The notes: generated by a model from the sequence alone, not told the origin. DNA of 62,338 nt from Nannochloropsis salina CCMP1776 (GCA_004565275.1 SDOX01000011.1:868924-931261); one strand, 5' to 3'. Shown: positions 1 through 12,055, counted from the first letter of the stretch. Program-made: numbers and translations.

Positions 1-1
1 A

Positions 2-958
2 CGGAGGAGGAGGGAGGAGGGGGAGGGGGAGGGGGAGGGAGAAAGGGGGACCCCCCTCCCGCCGGATCCCGCCCTCGCCCCGTCCTCCTCCTCGATCTCC
101 GCCTCCTCCTTCACAGTCCTGCAGCCAGTCTCTTTCCCTCACGCCTCGCCCCGCCGGGCCCGACACCCTCCCTCCCCGCCCTCCTCCTCACCCTTCTTCC
201 CTCGATCCCCCATCCCCGCTCCCTCTCTCCCTCTCGCCCTCGGCGATCCGCCCGCTGCCAAGCCGCCTACCCGTACCTTTCCCCCTTACGCCTCCATCCC
301 CATCCACTTTTGCGTCACCAACCGCTCCCCGACGGACACGCTCCCCGCCTGCAAGTGCTTCGCCCACTCCTACCAAGACTACGGACAGGTAGGTTCGAAA
401 TCTTCTGCTTCCCAAGTCCCCCCCCAGTTAGCTCCGGCGGCACCGACAACCCGTCTGCTCGCCCTCGCCGCCGCCTGCAGATTTTGTACGCGCTCACCTC
501 ATTTCCGATACTCCCTTCTCACCCCTTTTGACGAGCCATCCTCCGCTAGCGCGCCACTCACCCTCCCTCGTACCCCCCCCCAGGGAAACCTTAACTTCGC
601 CATCGACTCGGTTCGCGCCATGTGGTCAGGGAGCTTGGCCTGGACGACCCCTCCCCTCGCGCCGCTGGACTCTCACTTGCACGTGGCTTTTGTGAGTTTC
701 ACGGCGTCGGGGACCTACGGTGTGGGGTGGAGCGTGTCCTACCTTCCCGACGAGGAGGGGCAGGGGGATGGGGAGGGAGGGGGGGAAGGCGACGGAGGTG
801 CCATGCCATCGTCCCACGCGGATTTGGGCGGGTGTGCGAAGGAGGGGGTGACAAGCGCGGAGGAGAAGAGGGAGCCGTTGCTGTACTGGGGCCAGGAGGC
901 GCAGATGCTGGTGATCACGGAGATTAATGGGGAAGACGAGATGGCCAAGGAGCATTGA
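2..958 (+). CDS. 5'-truncated protein with a CUB-like C-terminal segment, function unknown
   Basis: The gene runs off the left edge. Two exons are supported, 2..388 and 584..958, joined in phase 0 across a GT-AG intron (GTAGGT donor, C-rich tract and CAG acceptor). The frame is open from base 2 to the TGA at 956-958. The product starts in a low-complexity Glu/Arg then Pro/Ser stretch. Around the junction comes a more structured part, with IHFCVTNRSPTDTLPACKCF before it and GNLNFAIDSVRAMW after it. Near the end, HVAFVSFTASGTYGVGWSVS has the alternating hydrophobic/aromatic pattern of a CUB beta-strand, but the match is weak. The low-complexity 5' part could be partly intronic. I do not recognise the protein. 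Confidence 0.5.
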   Translation, partial: RRRREEGEGEGEGERGTPLPPDPALAPSSSSISASSFTVLQPVSFPHASPRRARHPPSPPSSSPFFPRSPIPAPSLPLALGDPPAAKPPTRTFPPYASIPIHFCVTNRSPTDTLPACKCFAHSYQDYGQVGSKSSASQVPPQLAPAAPTTRLLALAAACRFCTRSPHFRYSLLTPFDEPSSASAPLTLPRTPPQGNLNFAIDSVRAMWSGSLAWTTPPLAPLDSHLHVAFVSFTASGTYGVGWSVSYLPDEEGQGDGEGGGEGDGGAMPSSHADLGGCAKEGVTSAEEKREPLLYWGQEAQMLVITEINGEDEMAKEH

Positions 959-1728
959 GGAGTGGCATCGGGGGGCTGATGAAGCAACGATTGACATCGA
1001 GTGCGAACTCAATGCTTTGAAGCATGAGTGGACGCAATGTGCGGCTATACCAAAGTGTACAAATGAATACAGCAGACAGATATGTCAGAGACAAAAAAGC
1101 TGGGATCAGCCCAACACATGAGTTTACTCGCTTCTTCTTTTTGATGTCATCTTCGAGCACAATGTTCATCAGATCGGCGTGGCCCCGCTCATTTGAGCCA
1201 ATTGTAGCGGCATTATCTCAAATGAGCAAGGGCACGGATAGATGGTCCTCGTAAAATTGTCAGTTCCTGTATTGAGGATAAGTGCACACTACGGACTGAA
1301 GTAGACACCGGAAGGTAAACGCCTCCGTTCTCGCTGTGGAGCGTTAATGTCGATTTTCTCGCTCGAACAAAGAATCTTAACCTAGTTTCTCCTCAAGGAG
1401 GTATGGCTTCCATATTTTGACGCCCATCATGCAATTTAATGCGGTATCGGAGTGGGCGGTGAGGGGGAGGAGGTTGAAAGCTTCTTCCTTTATGTCTTCG
1501 GGACATTTACATTCACTCAACCATTTTGCCATCGGCCCTCAGGCATGTCTATCTCGACCTCTATACTATGTATCCCCTCTCTAAATTAGAAAAAAAGCCG
1601 GGTTTTTGTCATTACTTTCCTGGACAGGTATTGCGAAGGCACGTGGGACAAGGCAAGGACCAAATTAACCTCCTCCTTCCCCGGCCCGCCCCTTCGTTTT
1701 TTAATGCACGCACTTCATTTCCCCAATC
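959..1728. other. Intergenic, 770 bp, no gene recognised
   Basis: This stretch lies between the stop of the truncated gene and the MED10 start. It is much more AT-rich than the flanking coding DNA. Only short open frames are present, with no family signature. It should hold the 3' end of the first gene and the MED10 promoter. I see no clear RNA gene or repeat. Confidence 0.5.
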
Positions 1729-2202
1729 ATGAACAGTGGTGCTGCGGGATATATGGAACCTTCGTTGCCACCTTTTCGAAAGCCGCCGGCACCACTCGAC
1801 GACGCCCATCCTATAACCGGTCTTCGCGAGGCTATACGAGCCCTCAACCAAGTCGATGACGCGATGATGGCTTACGATAACAAACGCACGATTCCGTCTG
1901 TGACCAGGTCTCTCGATGCCTTCGTCCAGGCATTGAAAAAGGTACAGGACGGACGGCATGTCTTCGGCGACGAAGACATTCCGTTAGACCTGTTGGAGCG
2001 CATGGAGAAGGAGGGTCTCAACCCTGATGTGTACACGATTGAGCGTCTAGAGAAGGGCTTGGAGGACTTGGAGGCGGTTGCGCTCAGGGATCAACTGCTG
2101 GAGGAAATCAAAGAGGGTATGAAAGCAGGTATGAAGCGGAAAGAGCGAAATGACCCCGAGACACAAAAGAGCACGATAGTTGTCAAGGAGGAAGACTCGT
2201 GA
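1729..2202 (+). CDS. MED10: Mediator complex subunit 10
   Basis: Single exon, 157 aa. MED10 is a subunit of the Mediator middle module, which links transcription factors to RNA polymerase II in the nucleus. The family signature is visible: a helical N-terminal half (LREAIRALNQVDDAMMAYDN, then SLDAFVQALKKV), followed by the conserved IPLDLLERMEKEGLNPDVYT, which matches the family pattern (I/V)P.(E/D)(V/L)..YID.G.NP..YT, then a helix that begins ERLEKGLEDL. The length is normal for MED10 (about 130-220 aa). The first ATG in the frame is used. The Lys/Glu-rich C-terminal tail is outside the conserved domain. The gene converges on the YLPM1-like gene, with 135 bp between the two stop codons. Confidence 0.85.
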   Translation: MNSGAAGYMEPSLPPFRKPPAPLDDAHPITGLREAIRALNQVDDAMMAYDNKRTIPSVTRSLDAFVQALKKVQDGRHVFGDEDIPLDLLERMEKEGLNPDVYTIERLEKGLEDLEAVALRDQLLEEIKEGMKAGMKRKERNDPETQKSTIVVKEEDS

Positions 2203-2337
2203 AAAGAAAAATTCCAACGAGCGCAACCGTATGCTTTCCCAAAAAAAACTTTGTCCTAAATGTGTCGTCCTTACAAAGCTGGTCACTTCCTATGCCTTGC
2301 GGCCCCCCACATCCATCGCTTCGTGCCTCCGAACTCC

Positions 2338-4748
2338 TTATCCCTCCTCCTCCTCATCGGAGTCGTCCCACCGGCTACGACCGCGGCTACTTTCATTGGC
2401 ATTAAGAGCTTCATGTACACGTTCTGTGCCAGCCATACGGGCCGTGGCATTGCAGACGTCTTCACCAAGTGCAGGGTGAACTCGGTCGTGCAGCCCCTTC
2501 TTCTCCTTAAACTCGCGTTGCTCCCGATGGACGCGCTGCAGGAAAGACAGGCGCTTCGACACCACCTCCGCTTCCCTCTGTTTTTGAGCATCCTGAGGAG
2601 AGAAAGGAAGCAAGGGCCGATGGAAGGAAGGAGAGAATCCCCCGGAGCGAGATGTATCCGAGGTGAAGAGCGGAAGGGAAGATGGGAGGGAGGACGTGGG
2701 ATGGAAGGAGGACGGTCGCCGGAGGCAGGGCCACCGTGGAGGGATAAAGGAAATTGGGTCGACAAAGACAAAAGCAAGGACCAGAGCAGGCACATGGAAG
2801 TGGGATTGGGTGAGCACGCGTCCCTGATGCCATCGACCCGCACCTCCCCCTCCTTTCCCCCCTCCTTCCCCCCCGCTTTTCCCTTGACCTCCTTCCTCCT
2901 TACCTGCCGCCGTCGGATTTGCATCACGCTTATACCTTCGCGGCCCCTCATCCCATGCTCGCTCTCTCGGTGAATGCAGCCGACCTCCTCACGTTCATCG
3001 AAAACTGCCAAGTCATCAATCACTTCCCTCCACCTCACCTTCCTCTCTGCCCTAGTCTCCGCCCTTTCGCCCCCCCCTCCTTCACTCTTTCGTACCCCTG
3101 TCCCCTTGTCCCCCTCCCCTTCCTCCTCCTCATCCTCCATCTCCCATCGACTTCGCTTCATCCCCGCCTTCACCCCTCTTCCCCCCCCATCCCCTCCCCC
3201 CTCCTTACCTCGGTGCCTTCCCTCCCCGCTTCCCTCTCCCTCCTTCTCCGCCTCCTCCTCCTCCGTCCCCATCTCCACCTCCTCAATCGCCTTCTCCCCA
3301 AGCAGCCCCTCCACCACCATCCGCGCCATGTGCAAGGGGGTCGGCTCCCAGCCCTCCTTCAGCTTCTCCAGCCCGTCCGCGGTCCATCCATGCACGTTCC
3401 GATCCGCACACTTGGCCACGTCCAGGCACCGAGGCATCTCCACCACGTAGGTCTGGAAGCCTTTCTCCCGGGCCAGGGCCCAGAACGCCTGCAGATGGGC
3501 TTGGCGCGGATTCACCGCGTCCACCACCATCACGGGGAAGAGCCCCTCCGTCACCGTCTTTCGCACCGCCTCCAGGTGGCTGGCCATGTACACGGCCTCC
3601 ATGTCCGCCTCGTACTGGTACTCAAGCTTGGTTGCCCGCTGCGGCATCCCTCCCTTCCCCGCTTCCTCCACCGAGACCTCCTGCAGAAAATAGTCGTCCA
3701 GAGACAGGATCCGCGCGCTCCCCCTATGCGCCCGCTCGATGGACCGGATCATCCTGGCCAAGTGCGACTTCCCACTCCCCGGCAGACCCCGGAGGATGAC
3801 GCAGATCTTCGCCGGGCGAGTGGCGCGGCCTGGAGGGAGGAAAATGCCGCTGCCGTCGACGGTTCCCCCGGGAGCCAGGCCCAAGGGGAGGGGGTTGCCC
3901 AGCCTCCCAGGTCCTGGGAGGGGGGCGGGAGGAGGGCGACGGGCTGGGTGGTACCAAGACGGTGGCAGCGCGGGCGTGGCCGAGGCAGGGGGCAGCGGCG
4001 CGGGAGGCGCTGAGCGGAGGGCGGGTTTGTGGGATGAATGGGAAGGCGGAGGGGGGGGGGGCGGGTCCGAGAGGGGCCAGGGAGCCTGTCTCTGACCTTG
4101 GGCCCAGGCTGGGGCATGGTTGGGCATTCCGCTTCCTCCCCATGCCTCTTGATGCTGCGAGGGGTACCCTTGCAAGGGCTGAGGAGCATGTTGCGGGTGG
4201 TACCGCGGCGGCGGCGGTGCTTTGGGCGGTTGTGCTGCCCTGCTCTCGGCTCCTCGTGGAGATGACCGTGGTGGTGGCGGCTGCGAGTACGGCGAAGGAC
4301 TGCAATCGGGCTGCGGTGGTAAAGGAGGGGGTGGTGGAGGGGGTGGGGGGGGGGGAGGGGCAGGGAGCGCGTACGTCGGTGCCAGCGAGAGCGAGCCTGA
4401 ACTTTGACTTACCCCCCCCGGCCCTGATTGTTGCATGTGGGACTGGGAGTAATAAAACTGCCATGCCTGCGGGTCTTGACTTTGTTGGTAAGCATGCTGT
4501 CCTGTGTCGGGCGGGTAGTATTGTGCCCCTGCCTGTCCTTGCTGCTGTTGCCAATAGTACTGCTCCCACGCTTGCTGCTGATGATATGCCTCCCACGCCG
4601 CAGCTCTCTCAGCCTCCAAGGCCGCTGCTGTTCCAGGTAAAGGCGGTTGTGCTGGCGCTGGTGCCGGCATGTCGGGTGGAGGAGGGGGGGGCGGTGGAGG
4701 GGCAGCCGGCGGGGGTCCACTAGGGTGAGGAGAGCGCGGCGGCTGCAT
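2338..4748 (-). CDS. YLPM1/ZAP3-like protein with P-loop kinase-like domain
   Basis: Two exons: 4748..2985 and 2592..2338 (phase 0; donor GAG|GTCGGC, acceptor CTCCTCAG|GATGCT), about 671 aa. The N-terminal third is Pro/Gln/Tyr-rich, as in the YLP-motif nuclear protein YLPM1 (ZAP3). A P-loop domain follows: KICVILRGLPGSGKSHLAR (Walker A GLPGSGKS), ARILSLDDYFLQE, the stretch KLEYQYEADMEAVYMASHLE, then VMVVDAVNPR. This is the polynucleotide-kinase-like fold of the family. An acidic and basic low-complexity region leads to the last exon, which carries KRLSFLQRVHREQREFKEKK. An in-frame ATG at 4829 adds 27 residues with no similarity to the family; 4748 (MQPPRSPHPSG) is preferred. The open frame continues through the intron, so without splicing the C-terminus would be wrong. 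Confidence 0.8.
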
Positions 4749-5368
4749 GTGTGACACAACGACGAGACTAAGGCATGACGCTGCAGTAGCCACAAGTCGA
4801 GCCACCGCGTGGACTTGACGCCCTTGCACAGGATGTACCGCGGCTGAAATATATAGAGCTAGCGGATCAGGCGAGGGTAAGAAAAAGGAATGGGGAAGCG
4901 AGTTGATTTTTGGCTGCCAACGCGTTGTTATTTTAGCGGCTCTGTGCCTGCGACTCGGCGACTGATTCTTATGCCCATTGCGTCACGCACCCGCCTGCTC
5001 CCACTGAATTTCTTTCAAAGATGGAATATTGTAAAACATTTTGCTCCCTAACGCTCATTGCTGCATGAAATAACATACGGCTATTTTTTCCTCCGCTGGT
5101 ATAATTTTTGCCATCAAAGCTGTTTTAATATCCTTATCCTCTAAAGAGTGACCTCCATCAACGTCGACAGCGATGCAGCTTTGGGGCTCTTCTCGCAGAA
5201 GATTAAATTACATGACGTCATGCTACGACAGCCCCGAATCCAAAGAACAAAAATCTCAATAAGCATAACGTTTTTCCTCGTTTCTACCGCTCTCTTCATA
5301 CATTGCCAGGGTGGGAAAAGGCCAATCTTAACACTGTGCAGGATTGCGCCCCTGTGTCTCGGCGTGAT
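4749..5368. promoter_or_regulatory. Divergent intergenic region, YLPM1-like / lipase
   Basis: About 620 bp between two divergently oriented starts, so presumably carrying both promoters. It is AT-richer than the flanks. No specific motif could be assigned. The alternative 4829 start of the YLPM1-like gene lies inside it. Confidence 0.35.
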
Positions 5369-8201
5369 ATGGGCCGTATGGGCCAAAAGGCAGTCGCCGG
5401 CCCAAGAAGGCTATTGCGGAGGGCGAGAGTTCCGCTCCGAGCCCTAGGCCTTGCCATAGCGCTTTGTTTATTATCCTTTTGCGAAGTTGGCGCGCATGAT
5501 CACTTGGAAGAGCCGGTGGCGGTGGTTGTAAACCCCCTACCGCAAGAAGCCCTGGAAACACTGCTGGAAGAACGGCAGAGGGGGCCGGAGGAGGGGGCCT
5601 CCGTCTCCGCGTGGGTGACAAAGCGGTTGAGAGGAAACAATTCCTTGAGCGAGATATTTCGGGACAGTTACTACGATAGTGACATAAAGCGGCTGAATCC
5701 AACCTGTGCCGTGATCGGCTTCCTCTTGCGTACCGTTCCAGTGTGCCCCGTTGTCCGGCAACTGGAGAAATGTGAGTGCACGGAGGAGTGAGGAGACGAG
5801 TAGGGGGATATTGTGGACGAAGAGGGGACATAGACGAATCTCAATTGTAGTTTTATGTCCGTGGCGGATATGCATGCCGTTGTAGTAGCCTACCAGAGGA
5901 AGTACCCAAAAAAAAGAGCGCCGTCCTCGAGGCTCCCTCGTCGCCCCTGCGACTTACAGTCCAACCGCTCCTAATATCTTTACTGCACACGCTATATCAT
6001 GTCCACCCGTCTCGCTGACAGATTTCCTGGGGACGCCCCCTTCGCTCAACCAATTCTTCGCCAACACGCTGGTCCCGTCCCCCGAGATGAACGCCTACCT
6101 ACCCAAACCTCTGGCAGTCTACCCAAGCATGCTCCCGGACATCATCGACGAGGAGGTCGCGGACGCCGAGAGACACACGATCTATTGGTACTACGCCATG
6201 GTCGCCTTGGTAGGACGGGAGGGAGGGAGGGAGGGAGGGGAGACAGGGGAAGAAAGAGGGATAATGGGCCATGAGGGATAGCACAGTAATCAAAAGGTGC
6301 AGGACTTAAAACAGGAATCAAGGCAATCCCTAGCAAGTGTCGAGAATTCACCAATCGCGCCCTGTGAAATAGCTTGTAATGATCCATTAACACGTCTATA
6401 TTTGATCGTTCCCCTTCCTTCCCCCTCAACCCCTTCACTTTCCTTCATGCCCCACTATCAGGCCTGGAGGAACATGGCCGATATCCTCCGTCCCGAGGAG
6501 GCCATAGCGGCAGGCCGCCCGGCTCAGACGTTCGAGGCCTACCCCGGCTGGCATCTAGCCGACGGTTGGGAGACCGGGCGGTTGATCGAGTCTCAAAGCG
6601 GGCCCTTCGCCGTCACTATGGCCAAAAACAGGCATTTGGTCGTTTTGATGCGTGGGAGCACTACAGACGAGGTCTGTTGAAGCACTCAAACCCCTCTTGC
6701 GTGCCAGGTTCCCTCGATGGTGCTCCTCATGGCATGTATCGGGACCCTGTTCTCTCCCACTCACCTCGCCCTCTATCCCTCCCTCCTTCCCCACCCTGTC
6801 CCCTTCGCGTTCAGGACTGGGCCGCAAATTTCAAATACCCCTTCTGCGCCAACGAGTCGACCGCGGCCATAGGCATCCCCGGGCGGGTTCACCAGGGGTT
6901 CCTTGAGTACCTAATTGCCATGGCACCCTTGCTGGACGCTGAGGTTGAGCGAATCAAACCGCGACGAATTAGCCTCGCGGGGGACTCAGTGGGAGGGGCC
7001 GTGTCGGTGATCACTGGGGCGTACCTGGCTAGGTAGGGACGGGGACGGGAGGGAGGGAGGGAGGGAGGGAGGGATGGATGGTAAAAGGAGAGAGGGAGGG
7101 AAGGAGAAGAAATCCATCCGCGAGGCCCACAGGGCGATGTCGATTTTTGACAATTTTTTTCTGTCCATTTCATATATTTTAAACTTTTTGCAGGAAGTAC
7201 GCGTCAGGTTTAGACAGCAAGGTCGAGGTGATCGCGATAGGTAAGGCAAAGAAGGCATCGGCTGAGCTGTTATTCCCACAGGTTCCCGTCAAGCGTCTGC
7301 AAATCCTACAAAACGCCCTTGCCTTCTCTTCCCCTGCACGCTCTCAGGCACGCCACGAGTAGGAGATGACGTCTTCAGCAGCTTTTTTCGCGAACACGTT
7401 AACGGCCGCAGCCCCGCCTTCCTCGGGTCTGGGATTCGATTTCGAGGGAAAGCCGTGGGATTCAATATGGGTACGTCTCTCACCTCACTCCCTGTCCGTC
7501 CTCCTATCCTTCACACGCTTAAAGCTTCTTGGGGGCCTCGGGGAGCTACTTGTCCTTCTCAGGCATCCGACATTCGTGCCCCAGAATTCCCGCTTCCCCC
7601 CCCCCTTCCCTTCCCCCATGCAAATCATTCCTGGAGCTCAATCAGTCCTTCGTAGTCTCAACTCGTCCCCTTACTCTTAGCTACTTACCCCCGTGCATCA
7701 AACTGTTACACTCCCTCCCTCGCTCTCTTCTTTCTCCCCCCCCCCCCCCCCTTTCCCTCAGTGTGGGAGATCGGTGATTTCGTGGTACAGGTCCCTTGGG
7801 ACTGCTTCCCGGTGCCTGATTGCGTGGGAGGGAGCACCGAGACCTACATGTACTCATATCATGGGGGCCTGATCAAAATCACCCCTCGGATGATGCCCAA
7901 CGAGGACGGTTGGATGGAAGAGGCGAACTGGCTTGGGGACTTCAAGATCGGCTTTAAGGGAATGGTGGCCACGCACATGTGCAGCTACTGGTGCTGGTAA
8001 GCGCGAGGAGAAACTTCGCGTTGGGGGGCTGGAGCAGAATCCCATATCTCACGATTCCTTATTCACTTTCTTTGGATTTCCCGCCCCCTTTTCAGGGCCA
8101 CGCGTGGGCTCCCTCCCCCCTACGAGGGCTCCAAGTGCTACTTTCCAAGTGACATCAAGCACGTCGGTCCGGCCACCGACATATGCCTTTCTGGGGCCTA
8201 G
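5369..8201 (+). CDS. Secreted or ER class-3 (fungal-type) lipase, 8 exons
   Basis: Exons 5369..5771, 6022..6209, 6462..6671, 6815..7032, 7194..7240, 7348..7470, 7762..7996, 8096..8201. All junctions are GT-AG and all phases match, giving 509 aa. Start: the first ATG of the open frame. A basic stretch (RRLLRRARVPLRA) precedes the hydrophobic core LGLAIALCLLSFCEVGA, a signal peptide or signal anchor. The alpha/beta-hydrolase signature of lipase class 3 is clear. HLVVLMRGST is the strand with the oxyanion region. SLAGDSVGGAVSV contains the nucleophile elbow G-D-S-V-G (GxSxG). GTPRVGDDVFSSFF matches the family PRVGN..F motif. GDFVVQVPWD...YSYHGG fits the catalytic Asp/His region. Several Cys (CFPVPDC, CSYWC) fit an extracytosolic protein. 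The substrate (triacylglycerol, galactolipid or phospholipid) cannot be read from sequence. Confidence 0.85.
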
Positions 8202-9326
8202 GCGAGAGTGTGGGGAAGGAGGGGGGCGGTTCGACCATGCCTGTTGGAAAACGGGCGTCGGGTGCTCAAAAAAAGGGGGGGGGAGGGGTAAAAGAGAAGC
8301 GGATGAATCGCAGTGAGACGGGGCAAAGGATTGCGAGTAACGATTGCTTTTATGTAGGCATGATTGAGTCGAACATACCACGAAAGAGTATCGCGTGGGC
8401 ATGATTTGAAACAATAAAATGTAAATGAAAGACCAAAGGGGATTCGCCAGTACGTACTGAGCGTTGAGACCTTGGTGTTCTCTAACGTACCCCGGGAGTG
8501 GGAATGATGTGGATGCCTGCGTCTTGACGTGTCTGGGCAAGAAACGGAAAAGGGCGTGCCACTTCTACAAAAGACATTGTAGAGAGACGAAAGGCTTGGG
8601 ACGTAACGTAATATAGCGCGAGATTGTGAAAGCGGGGGGTGGGGGGGGGACTCGTTCCAAAGCAATGGGCGGTAAGTGGAAGAGGGGACCTTTTTGTGAG
8701 GGTCGAAAGAATACATCGCAGAAAAAGCAGCGCAGACAAACCGGCGCATGCTGTTTCCATACGTATCAATCGAAGGCCCGTGTAGGAACGGAAACATCTT
8801 GACCTATTTTTTTAATGGCTGAAAAGCCATGTGCGCCTTCCTTCTTGAGCATGCACACTAAGTATTGAATATTTGTACCCCTCTCCCCGTTAGGACATCC
8901 TTTTTTACTGATTATGTCTTCTTCCCAACCGGCTGCTTTTCAATCGATTGAGCTTTGTTCGACACATTTAATTGTGCTGCCCCCCAGGGTGCGGGAGGCC
9001 TCCTAATTCACGCTTCGACCTTTTTCTACATTCCACAGTACTTCTATGTCCTTTGCACTAGTGTGATGTCTTCACTTATGAATTATTGCGTCAAACACGA
9101 TTCTGTTTTGTGCATGTTTTGTTTTGTGCCAAAAGTTTGACATCATCCCCCCCTAACAAATAATCTAAATTTTTTTCTCCATCTGTCTGCTCAATAGCAG
9201 CATAAATTGCCGCGCAGTGATTTTAGCTTCTATTTTTGTTGCCATGGCCACTCCCGTCCAACGGCAGCGAAAGTGCTTGGCACATTCTGAGCGGTTGGCC
9301 TACGTATCCGCCCACATTAGTCTTTC
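8202..9326. other. Convergent 3' intergenic region, 1.1 kb
   Basis: This lies between the lipase stop and the kinase stop. The sequence is AT-rich, with poly(G) and poly(T) tracts. An AATAAA-like hexamer near 8410 could serve the lipase transcript. Open frames on the minus strand (8198-8797) run through but show no recognisable family, and they overlap the lipase end. I see no supported gene here. Confidence 0.4.
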
Positions 9327-11784
9327 CTAAGGTAACATCAAAGCGAACTCACCCTTGTATCGCCGCTTCTTCATAGCTGGGGTTCGCGGAGTCGAAGCCG
9401 GGACGCACAGGGAAGAAATGGAAGAGAAGGGGGTTGAGGGTGCGAAAGTAGGAGAAGAAGTTGTGGAGGCGGGGTTGGAAGGGGAGGAGCACGATGGAGA
9501 CGTGGTAAAGGTAGGGCAGGAAGCGAAGGAAGGGGAGGAGGAGGAGGAGGAGGAGGAGGCGAACCAATGGAGGGAGTCCCTCGGCGGAAAAGGGAAAGGA
9601 TGCAGAGCTGGAGCTTGGGAAGGACTGTCGAGTGGCCCCAGGGAGCGAAGAGAGAGGAAGGTGGGCGGGAAGAGCGTGGACCGTAAGGAATCGAGCCCAG
9701 CGGCTTGACGACGGGCACGGCGATCGTGCCGCTCCGGGAGGGTGTTGAGAGAAGGCATGTGCGAGGTAGCCAAGGACGAGGGTGGAAGGCAGGGTGAGAG
9801 GAAAGGAGGGGAGTAGGAAGGTGTCGACAGGGCCGGAGAGCGGTCCGAGCGACCCCTCCCCCCTCCACTCTCGCCGCACCAGGGCTCCACGAAGTTCTTG
9901 GCCGAGGGGGGGCGCTGCGGTTGCCAGCCCCAACCTGCAGAGCCCAGCTCTCGCCCAGGGGACCACGCGAAGGGCGGGCGGGTGGTCATTGCTTCGTTGC
10001 GCCGGCAGCGGTGTGCATGCAACCCGGGTACACCCTCCGTGGCACGAGGTCCCTTCCAGGACCGCCTCAGTCCTTCGATCATGCGGGCAGGTACGGAAGG
10101 CGTTTCCTTCCTATTGTGCTGCATTTCGCCGCTGAACGTTTGTTCATACGCTTCTTCTGTGTCGCGGGTTGGCCCCTCCCTGTCTTCCTCCTCCGCCTCT
10201 GCCCCGTCTCTCCCGTCCTCTGCGTGGCCCCTGTGCCGCCCTTTTTTATAAACCATGCCTTCAAAGTCCTTCAGGAAAGACAACTTGTTCTCTTCTTGTC
10301 TTTCCCACGTCCTCCTCTTCGCCGCACGCCTTTCCAAACGCTCGTCAAGAAGTACGCGGAGGTCCATGACGTCATCCTCTTCCTCCACGCATCTTTCCTG
10401 CCCCACCTGGCCCTCGACGCGTCCATCATTATAGGTTGCCGTGATCGTGCACTCCCGTAGATTAGAGGGCGGCACACAGGGTGCCCCTTCTGCCGCCTGC
10501 CTCTCCTCCACGCTCGACTTCTTTCCCCTGAAATACGGATGCTTCAGGGCTTGCTCCGCTGTGGGCCTCTGCTGAGGTTTCAATCTCAGCAAGGATTTTA
10601 GAAGGTCAGCAGCTTCGGGTTCCACCCCAAGGGGCAAGAGTCTGGCAAGGCCCTCGGCCCTCCCCTGTGGCTTCCCTTCTCGCCCCCAGCCCTCCGTGCT
10701 CGCCGAGCCCAACACCTTCTCCACCATCGCCAGAGTCTCTGCCTCCGAATCACCAGGAAAAAGCGGTTGGAGGGTCAACAGCTCGTAAAATACGCAGCCC
10801 ACGGCCCATATGTCGACCGGCCAGCCGTAACTGGGGGAGTGACGGATGATCTCAGGAGCGCGGTACCAACGGGTGCCAATGTAGGTGGTCAGCAGAGCAA
10901 AGGACCCAGAATGAGAGGAGCGGGCGAGGCCGAAGTCGGCAAGTTTTATGCGGAAAGATTCGGCGCTTTCGTCATCGGTGCTCGTGCCCCCATCCTTCGC
11001 ACACGCGAGGGTGTTGCCTCGAGGAGGAGGAGACGAATGGCTTTTCGACAATGTCGAAAAGCTATCAGTTTTTGGCCATGCTCCTGTCTCGTTCGCTCGG
11101 CCCTCCTTCCCTTTCATCTCGAGGACTCGTTTTTCTACTTCCGCCCCTTCTCTTCCAGTCCTGTGCAAGAGTAGGTTCTCGGGCTTGATGTCCCTGTGGA
11201 TGAGCCCTCTTTCATGTACACAGGCGAGCGCCTGGAGTAACTGGCGCATGACGGTCCGTATCACCACTTTCTTCTCAGATCTATCCTTACTTAGCCATGT
11301 GTTATCTCGAATCATGCTTTCATAAAGGTTTCCTCCATTCATATAGTCAAAAATGAGGAAGACGGTGCCGTGGCAATCATAGATCAAGTCTTTTAAGTGA
11401 GTGATATTCGGATGCGGTGGAAGGCATTGCAAGGCTTTGACCTCCGGCAATTTAATGCACTGTTGCCATGTCGTGTACTTTCTTTTCAAGCGTTTAATTG
11501 TCACCATCTGTGTGAGGTAAGCCGGGTTGTATTTTTGACACGTCAGATTCACAGGCCATGACATCGTTTTCGGACACGAAGGAGCTGAATTATAGAAAAA
11601 CGTAATAGGAAAGGTAAAGCACCTTTTCGTACGGAATTTTTAGAATCGAGCTGACACGATATATAGAGGCAACGTGCCTCGTTGTCGCCGCCCATCTTAC
11701 CTCTCCTGTGATCTTGTGCTGACCTTTCCAGCACGTCGCATAACTTCCCTCCCCGAGCCTTTCGAGAATATCGTAACTATCCAT
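9327..11784 (-). CDS. RCK/MAK-type Ser/Thr protein kinase with long low-complexity tail
   Basis: Two exons: 11784..11701 and 11507..9327 (phase 0; GAG|GTAAGA donor), 754 aa. Exon 1 holds the Gly-rich loop, ILERLGEGSYATCWKG. Exon 2 holds VTIKRLK (catalytic Lys), LPEVKALQCLPPHPNI (C-helix Glu), LIHRDIKPENLLL (HRD), KLADFGLAR (DFG), TTYIGTRWYRAPEI and PVDIWAVGCVFYELL. TRWYRAPE and the C-helix motif place it in the CMGC group nearest MAK/ICK/MOK, kinases known mainly for control of cilium length. Two odd points: about 75 residues of low complexity are inserted between HRD and DFG, and the activation loop reads T-T-Y where the family has T-D-Y or T-E-Y. Residues after about 390 are Pro/Ser/Arg-rich with no domain. 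An intron inside the HRD-DFG insert cannot be excluded, but none is needed to keep the frame. Confidence 0.85.
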
Positions 11785-12055
11785 ACTGTTTCAAACTAAT
11801 GCAAAAATAATAAAGGTTGCGCCAAAATCCAACCTTTTTAATGCTGTCTCATGAGAAGAGAGAAATCGGGGGGTAGGGGGGTGAGGGGAAGAAGTATCAA
11901 ACACCGACAAGCCTTCTCCCAAATCACACCATGTCCCAAAAGGGCGTCAAACTATGTTTTGCGCATAAATAATTCTTCTACATTGAAAATATACGGTCAG
12001 CCCATTGCCTTGCGTTCACCAAAACGAGTTGAAGGAACTGGGAACGTAGCGAGAG

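Noticed and set aside
2338-2984. Unspliced extension of the YLPM1-like open frame to 2283
   Set aside because: The frame beyond 2985 gives a Ser/Pro/Arg-biased peptide, while a good GT-AG pair leads into a conserved basic-helical ending in another frame.
5148-5447. 99-codon plus-strand frame upstream of the lipase
   Set aside because: It overlaps the lipase start in another frame and shows no domain.
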